A stretch of 64,000 nucleotides of DNA from Streptomyces sp. TRM68367 (GCF_014495685.1 NZ_JACTVI010000015.1:1-64000), one strand, 5' to 3'; positions 50,855 through 59,969 are shown, numbered from the stretch's first letter. Notes: generated by a model not told the origin, from the letters alone. Numbers and translations are program-made.

Positions 50855-52198
50855 CTAGAAAGCCGCCCGCGTCCCGGCTCCGGGCAGCGGCGGCAGCGCC
50901 GTCCCGTGCACCCACGCCTCGAACAGCTCGTCCACCGGCTCGGTCGCGAAGCGGGCCACGTGGGAGGTGAAGGCCGAGGTCGTCACCGTTCCGTTCCGGT
51001 GCAGCTGTCCCCAGCTGCGCAGCATGCGGAAGAAGGCGATGTCGCCCAGCGCGCAGCGCACCGCGTGCAGGGTCAGCCCGCCGCGCTCGTAGAGCCGGTC
51101 GTCGAACATCGACTTGCGCCCCGGATCCGCCAGCCGGAGATCCTGTGGCAGCGCGGACAGCTGCCGGTGCGCGGCAGCGGCGAGCTGCTGCGCCGTACGC
51201 CCGCCGGACCGCTCCGACCACAGCCACTCGGCGTACTTCGCGAAGCCCTCGTTGAGCCAGATGTGCCGCCAGTCGGCGATGGACACGCTGTTGCCGAACC
51301 ACTGGTGCGCCAGCTCGTGCGCGACCAGCCGCTCCCAGCCCCGCGCCCCGTCCACGTGGTTGGCGCCGAACAGCGACAGCCCCTGTGCCTCGACGGGCAC
51401 GTCGAGTTCCTCCTCGGTCACCACCACCGCGTACTCGTCGAACGGATAGGGGCCGAACAGCTCCTGGAACAGCTCCATCATCGCGGGCTGCCGCGCGAAG
51501 TCCCGGGAGAACTCGGGGAGCAGATGCGCCGGGATGTGCCCGTGCTGCGACACTCCGCCCGGGCCCGGATCGCCCAGCAGGACCGCCTGGTACTTGCCGA
51601 TCGACAGCCCCACCAGATAGCTGGAGGTCGGCGCCGACTGCTCGTAGACCCACGTGGTCGTCGAGGCTTTCGGCGTGCGGGTCAGCAGGCGGCCGCCCGC
51701 CACCACCGAGTACGCCGACGGCGTGGTGACCGAGATCTGGTACGAGGCCTTGTCGGCGGGCCGGTCGTTGCACGGGTACCAGGACGGCGCCCCGACCGGC
51801 TGGCTCGCCACCAGCGCCCCGTCGGCCAGCTCCTCCCAGCCGAGCCCGCCCCAGGGACTGTTCACCGGCCGGGGATTGCCCGACCAGTGCACCTCGACGG
51901 TGAACGCGGCCCCCGCCCGGACCGGCTTCGCGGGGCGCACGCGCAGCCTGCCGCCGCGGTGCGTGTAGTGCGGCTGCCGGCCGTCGACCCGCACCCGGCC
52001 GATCTTGAATTCGGCCAGGTTCAGTACGAACTCGGTGAGCGCCGCCCGTCCCGCTATGGCGTTGATCCGGGCCGTGCCCGACAGCCGGTTCGGACCGGGG
52101 CGGTAGTCCAGCGCCAGCTCATACCGGTGCACCCGGTACCGGGGATCGCCGTTGGCCGGGAAGTACGGGTCCTGACCCACTGCCTGCTGAACCGCCAC
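50855..52198 (-). CDS. M1-family zinc metallopeptidase (aminopeptidase)
   Basis: A 447-residue gluzincin. The zinc site is HELAHQWFGN with the third ligand Glu in NEGFAKYAEWL; the aminopeptidase block is GLSLFGANHV rather than the usual GAMEN. It is shorter than classical 850-residue PepN and lacks the large C-terminal domain. GTG 52198 is chosen because it lies after the hairpin at 52263-52348 and has GGGAG upstream. It follows the Pls-like synthetase gene on the same strand. In epsilon-poly-lysine producers a degrading enzyme of the aminopeptidase type is known, so a Pld-like role against the polymer is a reasonable inference. Confidence 0.8.
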   Translation of the reverse strand: MAVQQAVGQDPYFPANGDPRYRVHRYELALDYRPGPNRLSGTARINAIAGRAALTEFVLNLAEFKIGRVRVDGRQPHYTHRGGRLRVRPAKPVRAGAAFTVEVHWSGNPRPVNSPWGGLGWEELADGALVASQPVGAPSWYPCNDRPADKASYQISVTTPSAYSVVAGGRLLTRTPKASTTTWVYEQSAPTSSYLVGLSIGKYQAVLLGDPGPGGVSQHGHIPAHLLPEFSRDFARQPAMMELFQELFGPYPFDEYAVVVTEEELDVPVEAQGLSLFGANHVDGARGWERLVAHELAHQWFGNSVSIADWRHIWLNEGFAKYAEWLWSERSGGRTAQQLAAAAHRQLSALPQDLRLADPGRKSMFDDRLYERGGLTLHAVRCALGDIAFFRMLRSWGQLHRNGTVTTSAFTSHVARFATEPVDELFEAWVHGTALPPLPGAGTRAAF

Positions 52199-52262
52199 TG
52201 CTGCGTCTGCTCCCTGCACTGTGCTCGTAAGAGGTCCATCGTCCCCCGGCACCGCAGGAGCC

Positions 52263-52348
52263 GCGCCGGGGAAGTGCAGGCACGCCCCCGCGCCGCCCGG
52301 CACGCACTCTCCGAACGACGCAGGAACGCACCTGCACTTCCCCGGCGC
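52263..52348. terminator. 18-bp inverted repeat between synthetase and peptidase genes
   Basis: GCGCCGGGGAAGTGCAGG (52263-52280) and its perfect complement (52331-52348) are separated by 50 bases. The repeat ends two bases after the synthetase stop codon on the minus strand. It may terminate or attenuate transcription into the peptidase gene. Confidence 0.55.
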
Positions 52349-52350
52349 CG

Positions 52351-55300
52351 CTAGCGACGCCATGCCTCGATCGGGTTTCCCAGCCAGCGCGTGTCGTCGG
52401 GCACGGACTCCGCGGCCATGACCAGGGACGCCGGGCCCAGCGTCGTACGGGCCCCGACGGCACTGCCGGGCAGGACGATTCCGCCCGGGCCCAGCGTGGC
52501 GCCCTCACGGAGGACCACAGTATCCGTCCGCAAGATCCGGTCGTGGAAGAGGTGGGTCTGCAGCACACAGCCCCGGTTCACCGTGGACCCGTCGCCGAGC
52601 GCGACCAGGTCGGCCTCCGGCAGCCAGTAGCTCTCCACCCACACGCCCCGGCCGATCCGCGCCCCGAGCCCGCGCAGCCACGCCGTCATCACCGGCGTAC
52701 CCGGCACCGAACCGGCCAGCCACGGCACCGCCAGCACCTCCACGAACGTGTCCGCCAGCTCGCCCAGCCACACGAAGGAACTCCACAGCGGATGCTCGCC
52801 CCTGCGGTGCCGGCCCACCAGCAGCCACTTGGCCACGACCGACACGCCGGCCGCCACCGTCCCCGCCGCGAGCAGCACCACCCCGCACAGCAGCCACGCC
52901 CAGCCGCCCAGCGCACACAGCGCCGCCACCGTCAGCACCGCGAGCCCCGCCGAGCAGAACACCGGCACGATCCGGCACAGCTCCACCAGACCGCGCGCCC
53001 ACAGCAGCCGCGCGGGCGGCTCGTACGTCCGGCTCTGGTCGCCGTCGGCCGCGCTGCGCGGCAGCTTCACCGGCGGCAGCCCCAGATACGACGTGCCCTT
53101 CTTGGCCTTCTTCGGCGTCGCCGACAGCACGCCCACCAGACCGCCGTCCGGCACGGACCGCCCCGGCGCGGTCATCCCCGAGTTCCCGAGGAACGCCCGC
53201 CGCCCGATCTCCGCCCGCCCGATCCGCATCCAGCCGCCGCCAAGCTCGTACGGCGCGGTCAGCGTGTCGTCGGCCAGGAACGCGCCCTCGCCCACCGTGG
53301 TCAGGCTCGGCAGCGCCAGCACCGTCGACACCTCGGCACCCCGCCCGATCCGCATCCCGAGCAGCCGCAGCCACACCGGCGTGACCAGCCCGGCGTACAG
53401 CGGGAACAGCGTCTCGCGGGCCCGGTCCATCAGCTGCGTGACCGTCCAGGCCTGCCAGCCGACCCGGCTGTGCGTCGGATACGTGCCCTCGCCAAGGCCG
53501 AGGCTCAGCAGCCGTACGGCGATCAGGATCAGCAGCGCGTACGTCGCCCCGAAGGCGAGCGTCGCCGGGACGACGGCCAGGGCGGCGCCCTTGAGCGGCG
53601 CGTCCGGCGTGACGCACGCGCGGGCCACGAGCAGCGCGGCCACTCCCGCCAGCACCGGCAGCGCGGTCAGCGCGACGCCGGTCACGCCGTACATCACCCG
53701 CCAGTACGTGCCCCGGCGCGGCCGGTCCTTGGGCCAGTTGCGCTTGGCCTTGCCGAGCTTGACCGCGGGCGCGCCCGCCCACCGCTGCCCGGTGGGGACC
53801 TGCCCGGTGACCGCCGACCCCGGCGCCACCTCGGCCCGCTTGCCCACGCGGGCGCCCGGGAAGAGCATGCTGCGCGTGCCGACGACGGCGTGCGCGCCCA
53901 CCTTGACCGGGCCGATCTCCAGCCGGTCGCCGTCCAGCCACCACCCGGACAGGTCCACCTCGGACTCCACGGCCGCACCCCGGCCCAGCTTGAGCAGCCC
54001 GGTCACCGGGGGCAGCGAGTGCAGGTCGGCATCCGGACCGACCTTGGCGCCCAGTGCCCGCGCGTACCGCTCCAGCCAGGCCCCGGTCAGCGAGGTCGCC
54101 CCGCTGCACTCGGCCAGCCGCTCCGCGGTCCACAGCCGCAGATGCACACACCCGCCGCGCGGATAGCGGCCGGGCCGCACGCCGCGCAGCAGCAGCCGCG
54201 CACCGCCCGCGGCGATCGCGAGCCGCCCGGGCGGGCTGAACAACACCACGGCACCCACGGCGACCAGCCACCACGGCGCGGCCGGCAGCCAGGAGTACGC
54301 GGGAAGGACGTTCCCGAGCGCGGCCAGCGCCACCGTCCAGCGCAGCCCGGCCAGCGTGAACAGCGGGACCAGCAGCAGGAGCTGGGTCAGCTGCGCACGC
54401 CTTTGCACCGGCGCGACGACCCGCTCCGCCCCGTCGTCCTGCGCCGACTCCTCCAGCCGGCGGGCCAGCTTGCGCAGTACCGGCTGCTGGTAGATGTCGA
54501 GGACGGCGGCGGCCGGGTAGCGGGCGCGTAGCCGCGTGGTCAGCTGGGCAGCGGCCAGGCTGCCGCCGCCGATCGCGAAGAAGTCGTCGCACGCGCTGGT
54601 GACCGGGATGCCGAGGACCTCGGTCCACTGCTCGGCGAGCCACGCCTCGGTGCCGTACAGCTCCTCGGCCGGACCGGCGGTTTCCAGGCCCTCCAGCGGC
54701 CACGGCAGCGCGGCCCGGTCGACCTTTCCGGAGGTGCGGGTCGGCAGGTCGTCCACCGGCGCCAGCAACGGCACGAGCGCGGCGGGCAGTTCGGTGCGCA
54801 GCTTCTCCACTGCCGCCGCGTGGTCCCAGCCGTCCTGGGTGACGACATAGCCGACCAGCAGCTGGTTGCCGCTGCGCGCGGTCCGTACGGCGGCCGCCGC
54901 TCCCGCCACGCCGGGCAGCGCCTGCAGCGCGGTATCCACCTCGCCGAGTTCGATCCGCCGCCCGCCGAGCTTGACCTGCTCGTCCGCCCGCCCGAGGAAC
55001 ACCAGCCCCTCGGGCTCCGCCCTGACCAGGTCACCGCTGCGGTACGCGCGCTCCCAGCCCAGCGACCGGAGCGGCGCGTACTTCTCCGCGTCCTTGTCGG
55101 CGTCGAGATACCGCGCGAGCCCGACCCCGCCGATCACCAGTTGCCCGCTGCCACCCATCGGCACCGGCTCCCCGGCCTCGTCGACGACGGCCAGCTCCCA
55201 GCCGTTCAGCGGCAGCCCGATCCGGATCGGCTCCTCGCCGCTCATCAGCGAGGCGCAGGCCACGACGGTCGCCTCGGTGGGCCCGTAGGTGTTCCACACC

Positions 55301-56217
55301 TCGCGCCCCTCCGTCACCAGCCGCTGCGCCAGCTCCGGCGGGCAGGCCTCACCGCCGAAGATCAGCAGCCGTACGTCGGTGAGGGCCTCCGGCTCCCACA
55401 GGGCGGCCAGCGTCGGCACGGTCGACACGACCGTGATCTCCTGCTCGACCAGCCAGGGCCCGAGGTCCGCGCCGCTGCGCACCTGGGAGCGGGGCACGGG
55501 CACCAGACAGGCCCCGTACCGCCAGGCCAGCCACATCTCCTCGCACGACGCGTCGAACGCCACCGACAGCCCCGCCATGACCCGGTCGCCGGGCCCGATC
55601 GGATCCTCGGTGAGGAACAGCGCCGCCTCGGCGTCCACGAACGCGGCCGCGCTGCGGTGACTGACGGCCACGCCCTTGGGTTTGCCGGTGGAGCCGGAGG
55701 TGAAGATGATCCACGCGTCGTGCTCGACACCCGGGCGGGCCGCGGGGATGTCGGACGTGCCGTGGACGGTCAGCTCGTGCCCGGCCCCGACGACGGCCCG
55801 CACCTCCGCCTCCCCGAACACCAGCTCGGCGCGCTCGTCCGGGTCCTCGGCGTCCACCGGCACATAGGCGGCACCGGCCGCGAGCACGGCCAGGATCGCC
55901 ACGTACAGGTCGCCGGTGCCGGACGGCACGCGCACGCCCACCCGGTCGCCGAGCCCGACCCCGGCCTCGGCGAGCCGCCGTCGCAGCCGCTCCACCTCGA
56001 CCGCCAGCGCACGGTAGGTGAGCCGGGTCGTGCCGTCGTCCAGGGCGAGCTCGTCCGGGTACGACCGCACGGAGGCGTCCAGGATGTCGACGAGCGTGCG
56101 CGGGGAGGCCGCTTGGCCTCCCGAGAAACGTGCCGTGTCGCCGAACCGGTCGCGGATCTCTGCGTCGAGCTCGTCGTCGAGCCGGCCGAGAGCGCTGCTC
56201 TCGTGAATGGCTGCCAT
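52351..56217 (-). CDS. Pls/PosA-type membrane NRPS (homopoly-amino-acid synthetase)
   Basis: A 1288-residue protein close in size to epsilon-poly-lysine synthetase Pls (about 1319). Order: adenylation domain (about 40-505; FTSGSTGKPKG, NTYGPTEAT, YRSGDLV, Lys498 in TRTSGKVDR), carrier domain with Ser553 in AIGGGSLAAA, then six or so membrane helices interleaved with three tandem soluble C-domains whose repeats resemble hexapeptide acyltransferases. There is no condensation or thioesterase domain, as in Pls. Hand alignment to GrsA gives the pocket code D222 A223 E226 S265 I286 G288 T310 V318 V319 K498, one residue from the known lysine code. ATG 56217 follows CGAGGA. Confidence 0.87.
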   Translation of the reverse strand: MAAIHESSALGRLDDELDAEIRDRFGDTARFSGGQAASPRTLVDILDASVRSYPDELALDDGTTRLTYRALAVEVERLRRRLAEAGVGLGDRVGVRVPSGTGDLYVAILAVLAAGAAYVPVDAEDPDERAELVFGEAEVRAVVGAGHELTVHGTSDIPAARPGVEHDAWIIFTSGSTGKPKGVAVSHRSAAAFVDAEAALFLTEDPIGPGDRVMAGLSVAFDASCEEMWLAWRYGACLVPVPRSQVRSGADLGPWLVEQEITVVSTVPTLAALWEPEALTDVRLLIFGGEACPPELAQRLVTEGREVWNTYGPTEATVVACASLMSGEEPIRIGLPLNGWELAVVDEAGEPVPMGGSGQLVIGGVGLARYLDADKDAEKYAPLRSLGWERAYRSGDLVRAEPEGLVFLGRADEQVKLGGRRIELGEVDTALQALPGVAGAAAAVRTARSGNQLLVGYVVTQDGWDHAAAVEKLRTELPAALVPLLAPVDDLPTRTSGKVDRAALPWPLEGLETAGPAEELYGTEAWLAEQWTEVLGIPVTSACDDFFAIGGGSLAAAQLTTRLRARYPAAAVLDIYQQPVLRKLARRLEESAQDDGAERVVAPVQRRAQLTQLLLLVPLFTLAGLRWTVALAALGNVLPAYSWLPAAPWWLVAVGAVVLFSPPGRLAIAAGGARLLLRGVRPGRYPRGGCVHLRLWTAERLAECSGATSLTGAWLERYARALGAKVGPDADLHSLPPVTGLLKLGRGAAVESEVDLSGWWLDGDRLEIGPVKVGAHAVVGTRSMLFPGARVGKRAEVAPGSAVTGQVPTGQRWAGAPAVKLGKAKRNWPKDRPRRGTYWRVMYGVTGVALTALPVLAGVAALLVARACVTPDAPLKGAALAVVPATLAFGATYALLILIAVRLLSLGLGEGTYPTHSRVGWQAWTVTQLMDRARETLFPLYAGLVTPVWLRLLGMRIGRGAEVSTVLALPSLTTVGEGAFLADDTLTAPYELGGGWMRIGRAEIGRRAFLGNSGMTAPGRSVPDGGLVGVLSATPKKAKKGTSYLGLPPVKLPRSAADGDQSRTYEPPARLLWARGLVELCRIVPVFCSAGLAVLTVAALCALGGWAWLLCGVVLLAAGTVAAGVSVVAKWLLVGRHRRGEHPLWSSFVWLGELADTFVEVLAVPWLAGSVPGTPVMTAWLRGLGARIGRGVWVESYWLPEADLVALGDGSTVNRGCVLQTHLFHDRILRTDTVVLREGATLGPGGIVLPGSAVGARTTLGPASLVMAAESVPDDTRWLGNPIEAWRR

Positions 56218-56311
56218 CGGTCCTCGCGTCTGAATTCCCGGAAGCTTCCGGGGCGCTGGCGGGCCCGCAGGTCTGCCTGGGGTTGTCCGGCTCCAGCTCG
56301 GTAACAAGCCG

Positions 56312-56324
56312 AAAATATTAGTAC
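56312..56324 (-). promoter_or_regulatory. AT-rich promoter-like patch before the Pls-like gene
   Basis: AAAATATTAGTAC, about 95 bases before the start, stands out in otherwise GC-rich DNA. On the minus strand it gives TACTAATATT, which could serve as a -10 region. The rest of 56218-56480 holds nothing else I can support. Confidence 0.3.
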
Positions 56325-56480
56325 GACGCTAGGTTCCGCCCCTGTGCCCGCCCACTCGGCACGGCCGTTCGGGGGTGCCTGGGAGCCGCCCGAACGGCCC
56401 TGACCTGCTGATCTCCGGGCCGGACGAGAGATGCCCCACACAATGGGCGACGGGCGGGTCGCCCTCCGCGCACACGCCCG

Positions 56481-56786
56481 TCACGGCCGGGAGCTCTCCC
56501 GTTCACCGCTCCCGGCGAACTCGACGCACGACTTGACCGTCTTCACGTCCCCCTCTCGCACCGCGACCATCGGCGACGAACGCAGCATTCCCGTCTCGTA
56601 CTTGCTCGCGATCACCATGCGCTGGGTGGCCGCACCCGGCGCGGAGACCTCGAAACGGTCCCCGATCCGCTGCCCCGTTCGCCGGCCGGCCAGAGCGCCA
56701 CCGCCGCCATCGGTGTGGCCACCGTCCGCCGCGGCCACCGGCAGAACCGACACGATCGCCAACCTGTTCCCGCGGGGTGCCGTCAC
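56481..56786 (-). CDS. Small hypothetical protein, possibly exported
   Basis: From GTG 56786 a 101-codon frame reads VTAPRGNRLAIVSVLPVAAA, then a Gly-rich linker, then IGDRFEVSAPGAATQRMVIA, YETGMLRSSPMVAV and DVKTVKSCVEF. The second half looks like a real beta-rich domain in amino-acid composition, and a weak hydrophobic N-terminus suggests export. The open frame continues upstream to 56918 into the tRNA flank, so the start is uncertain. I do not recognise a family. It lies between the tRNA gene and the synthetase gene. Confidence 0.35.
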   Translation of the reverse strand: MTAPRGNRLAIVSVLPVAAADGGHTDGGGGALAGRRTGQRIGDRFEVSAPGAATQRMVIASKYETGMLRSSPMVAVREGDVKTVKSCVEFAGSGERESSRP

Positions 56787-56891
56787 GGCATTCCAGCTCG
56801 ACGGTGTCGTAGGAGGCTGAAACGACGAACACCCGCTTCCGGCCAGGAGCCGGAAGCGGGTGTTCGTCCTGCTGTGTTCTGTTTCTGTGTG

Positions 56892-56976
56892 TGTCCGAGG
56901 GGGGACTTGAACCCCCACGCCCGATAAAGGGCACTAGCACCTCAAGCTAGCGCGTCTGCCATTCCGCCACCCGGAC
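56892..56976 (-). tRNA. tRNA-Leu (anticodon GAG)
   Basis: The minus strand folds as a class II tRNA of 85 bases. The acceptor stem is GTCCGGG paired with CTCGGAC, plus discriminator A; the anticodon arm is CTAGC-TTGAGGT-GCTAG with anticodon GAG; there is a long variable arm, and the T-arm reads GGGGGTTCAAGTCCCCC. The 3' CCA is not encoded. It reads CUC/CUU leucine codons. Its 3' end faces the Pls-like gene; no duplicate of that end, as would mark an integrated element, was noticed elsewhere in the window. Confidence 0.95.
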
Positions 56977-57161
56977 AGGTTGCCTGCCGCGCGGTGTGCC
57001 CCCGCGGCGACGACATAAACATTACCAGGCTTTCGCAGGGGGCCGATCACCCCGGCCCCCGTGTGAACGGCACGTGACGGGCGCGTCCCGGTCTTGGGGC
57101 CGGACCCGGGCAGGAGGAGGATGAGGGGGACCCACCAGCAGTTACAGTCGGGAGGAAGCAC

Positions 57162-58487
57162 GTGAGCGACACGGACACGGCCAGGGGCGTCACCGGGGAG
57201 GACGAGGTCGTGGACCTCTGCCGCGAGCTGATCCGGATCGACACCAGCAACTACGGCGACCACTCGGGACCGGGCGAGCGCAAGGCCGCCGAGTACGTCG
57301 CCGAGAAGCTCGCCGAGGTGGGCCTGGAACCGAAGATCTTCGAATCGCACCCGGGGCGCGCCTCCACCGTGGCCCGGATCGAGGGGGAGGACCCCTCCCG
57401 GCCCGCGCTGCTCATCCACGGGCACACCGACGTCGTCCCGGCCAACGCGGACGACTGGACCCACCACCCCTTCTCCGGGGAGATCGCCGACGGGTGCGTG
57501 TGGGGGCGCGGCGCCGTCGACATGAAGGACATGGACGCGATGACCCTCGCCGTCGTCCGCGACCGGATGCGCAGCGGGCGCAAGCCGCCCCGGGACATCG
57601 TGCTGGCCTTCCTCGCGGACGAGGAGGCGGGCGGCACCTGGGGTGCCAAGCACCTCGTACGCAAGCACCCCGACCTCTTCGAGGGGGTCACCGAGGCGAT
57701 CGGCGAGGTCGGCGGGTTCTCCTTCACCGTCAACGAGAAGCTGCGGCTCTACCTCGTCGAGACCGCCGAGAAGGGCATGCACTGGATGCGGCTCACCGTC
57801 GACGGGACGGCCGGGCACGGTTCCATGACCAACACCGACAACGCGATCACCGAGCTGTGCGAGGCGGTCGCGCGGCTCGGCCGGCACAAGTGGCCGGTGC
57901 GGATCACCAAGACCGTACGGGCCTTCCTGGACGAGCTGTCCGACGCGCTCGGCACCGAGCTCGACCCCGAGAACATGGACGAGGCCCTCGCCAAGCTCGG
58001 CGGCATCGCCCGCATGATCGGCACGACCCTGCGCAACTCGGCGGCGCCCACCATGCTCGGCGCCGGCTACAAGGTCAACGTCATCCCCGGCCAGGCCACC
58101 GCGCACGTCGACGGGCGCTTCCTGCCCGGCCACGAGGAGGAGTTCCTCGCCGACCTCGACCGGATCCTCGGCCCGCGCGTGCAGCGGGAGGACGTGCACG
58201 CCGACAAGGCGCTGGAGACCGACTTCGACGGAAGGCTCGTCGACGCCATGCAGAGCGCGCTCGGCGCCGAGGATCCGATCGCGCGGGCCGTGCCGTACAT
58301 GCTCTCCGGCGGCACCGACGCCAAGTCCTTCGACGACCTCGGCATCCGCTGTTTCGGCTTCGCGCCGCTGAAGCTGCCGCCGGAGCTGGACTTCGCCGGC
58401 ATGTTCCACGGCGTCGACGAGCGGGTGCCGGTGGAGGGCCTGACCTTCGGCGTGCGGGTGCTGGACCGTTTCATCGACGCGTCCTGA
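57162..58487 (+). CDS. M20/M25/M40 family metallopeptidase
   Basis: A 441-residue cytoplasmic di-zinc amidase/peptidase. Metal and catalytic residues: LLIHGHTDVVP (His and Asp), WGRGAVDMKDMDAM (bridging Asp), FLADEEAGG (Glu-Glu catalytic pair) and the late His in GMFHGVDERVP. The dimerisation domain starts near GMHWMRLTVDGTAGHGSM. Relatives include succinyl-diaminopimelate desuccinylase-like and dipeptidase enzymes; the precise substrate is unknown. GTG 57162 follows GGGAGGA. Confidence 0.92.
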   Translation: MSDTDTARGVTGEDEVVDLCRELIRIDTSNYGDHSGPGERKAAEYVAEKLAEVGLEPKIFESHPGRASTVARIEGEDPSRPALLIHGHTDVVPANADDWTHHPFSGEIADGCVWGRGAVDMKDMDAMTLAVVRDRMRSGRKPPRDIVLAFLADEEAGGTWGAKHLVRKHPDLFEGVTEAIGEVGGFSFTVNEKLRLYLVETAEKGMHWMRLTVDGTAGHGSMTNTDNAITELCEAVARLGRHKWPVRITKTVRAFLDELSDALGTELDPENMDEALAKLGGIARMIGTTLRNSAAPTMLGAGYKVNVIPGQATAHVDGRFLPGHEEEFLADLDRILGPRVQREDVHADKALETDFDGRLVDAMQSALGAEDPIARAVPYMLSGGTDAKSFDDLGIRCFGFAPLKLPPELDFAGMFHGVDERVPVEGLTFGVRVLDRFIDAS

Positions 58488-58516
58488 ACCCTCGGTCACC
58501 GCGTCCGTTGGCCATT

Positions 58517-58553
58517 GATAACGCCACAGTAATCGGGATAACGCCACAGTAAT
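58517..58553. promoter_or_regulatory. 17-bp direct repeat upstream of chpH
   Basis: GATAACGCCACAGTAAT occurs at 58517-58533 and again at 58537-58553, a 20-base period, two helical turns. It ends 127 bases before the chpH start in a region that is unusually AT-rich. It is a candidate tandem operator for developmental control of chpH. Confidence 0.5.
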
Positions 58554-58680
58554 AGGCTGCGTGTACGAGTGGGCCCGATAAAGAGTGAATGGGACCATAT
58601 GCTCGTAGCCTCATTACTCCGTCCTCGTTACTGGTCATGTGATCCGCAATTTTGGATCGCATTGCCAACAAGGAGGAATA

Positions 58681-58914
58681 ATGATCAAGAAGGTCGTCGC
58701 TGCTGCGGCTGCCACTGGTGGGCTGGTTCTCGCGGGTGCGGGCATGGCCGTCGCCCACGCGGGTACCCAGGGTGCCGCCGTGCACTCCCCGGGTGTCCTG
58801 TCCGGCAACGTTGTCCAGGCGCCGATTCACGCCCCGGTGAACGTCTGCGGCAACACGGTCTCCGTGATCGGGCTGCTGAACCCCGCCTTCGGCAACACCT
58901 GCATCAACAAGTGA
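58681..58914 (+). CDS. chpH: Short chaplin ChpH
   Basis: A 77-residue secreted protein: signal peptide (MIKKVVAAAAATGGLVLAGA, cleaved near AVAHA) and one chaplin domain of about 50 residues. The domain has SPGVLSGNVVQAPIHAPVN and two cysteines, Cys56 and Cys74, forming the conserved disulfide. Short chaplins assemble into amyloid fibrils that coat aerial hyphae and spores and lower surface tension. ATG 58681 follows a strong GGAGGAATA site. The long chaplin chpC follows, the same arrangement as in S. coelicolor. BldN-dependent developmental expression is known there. Confidence 0.95.
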   Translation: MIKKVVAAAAATGGLVLAGAGMAVAHAGTQGAAVHSPGVLSGNVVQAPIHAPVNVCGNTVSVIGLLNPAFGNTCINK

Positions 58915-58921
58915 CGTTGTG

Positions 58922-58936
58922 CCTCATTTCATGAGG
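58922..58936. terminator. Small hairpin after chpH
   Basis: CCTCAT-TTC-ATGAGG forms a 6-bp stem eight bases after the chpH stop. It is weak and may only partly stop transcription into chpC. Confidence 0.5.
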
Positions 58937-59101
58937 GCCTGACCCCGTCCGGCATTTGTGGGGGGGGCTTTGAAGTCCGTCGGCCCCGGACCGCGCGCCA
59001 TGCGCTCCGGGGCCGACCGGTCTTTTCGATACGTCGGAACGCCGAGTACGGGCACATTCCGCGCCCGTTCCCGGCACAAGGTCGAAGGCAGGAATTCAGC
59101 A

Positions 59102-59899
59102 ATGCGACACGTCACCCGCAAGGGCCTGATGACTGTGGCCGCGGCGACCGGTTTGATCGCCGCCGCGGGCAGCTCCGCCCACGCCGATTCGGGCGCGAGC
59201 GGCTCCAGTTCGGACTCGCCCGGCGTGCTGTCCGGCAACACCGTTCAGGCGCCGGTGGACGCGAAGGTCAACGTCTGCGGCAACACGGTCAACGTCGTCG
59301 GCGTGCTCAATCCGTCGGTGGGCAACGCATGCGCCAACCTGGGCGGCGGCTCGTCGTCCGGCGGGCACGGCGACTCCGGCGGAAACGGCGGCTCGCACGC
59401 CGACGGCCACGCCAGTGACTCGCCCGGCGTCGGCTCCGGCAACCACGTCCAGGCGCCGATCCACGTCCCCGTGAACATCTGCGGCAACGGCGTCGACGTC
59501 GCCGGGGCAGGCAGCACCACCACGGGCAACGACTGCGGCAACGGGGGCGGCGGCCACTCCGCTACCCCGCCGGGCGGCGGCCACGAGACGCCGCCCGGAA
59601 ACCCCGGCGATCCGAGCGACCCGAATGACCCGGGCAACCCCGGAAGCGGGGGCCCGGGAGGGCCGGGCGGCCCGGAGAACCCCGTGGAGCCCTCCCGCCC
59701 CGGCACCCCGGGCGCGCACACCCCTGGCGACCCCGCGCACCCGAACCAGCCGGGCGCGCTGTCCGTCGCCCAGCCCGACGGCACCACGCAGCTCGCCCGT
59801 ACCGGCGGTGACCTGCCCCTGGGCGTCGTCCTGCCGGTCGGCGCCGCCGCGCTGCTCGCGGGCACGGTCCTGTACCGCAAGGCACGGGCCTCGGCGTAA
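59102..59899 (+). CDS. chpC: Long chaplin ChpC, sortase-anchored
   Basis: A 265-residue surface protein. A signal peptide (cleaved after SSAHA) is followed by two chaplin domains with cysteine pairs 59/77 and 127/145, separated by a Gly/Ser/His linker. A long Pro/Gly-rich wall-spanning region, the sorting signal LARTG (231-235), a hydrophobic helix and a basic tail RKARASA follow. The LAXTG motif directs it to class E sortase, which anchors it to peptidoglycan so that it nucleates short chaplins on the aerial surface. The start is placed at ATG 59102 because it begins the signal peptide. Confidence 0.95.
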   Translation: MRHVTRKGLMTVAAATGLIAAAGSSAHADSGASGSSSDSPGVLSGNTVQAPVDAKVNVCGNTVNVVGVLNPSVGNACANLGGGSSSGGHGDSGGNGGSHADGHASDSPGVGSGNHVQAPIHVPVNICGNGVDVAGAGSTTTGNDCGNGGGGHSATPPGGGHETPPGNPGDPSDPNDPGNPGSGGPGGPGGPENPVEPSRPGTPGAHTPGDPAHPNQPGALSVAQPDGTTQLARTGGDLPLGVVLPVGAAALLAGTVLYRKARASA

Positions 59900-59907
59900 C
59901 GCCAGGA

Positions 59908-59957
59908 CACACGCACAGAGCGGGCTCCGCGTCGGCGGGGCCCGCTCCGTGCGTGTG
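59908..59957. terminator. Strong bidirectional hairpin between chpC and DUF5703 gene
   Basis: CACACGCACAGAGCGGGC (59908-59925) pairs with 59940-59957 in 17 of 18 positions around a 14-base loop. It lies between convergent genes and should terminate both. Confidence 0.8.
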
Positions 59958-59969
59958 CACTGCCTCAGC

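Noticed and set aside
56892..56976. tRNA-Leu as an integration site for the Pls-like region
   Set aside because: The 3' end faces that region, but I found no second copy of the tRNA end and no integrase gene.
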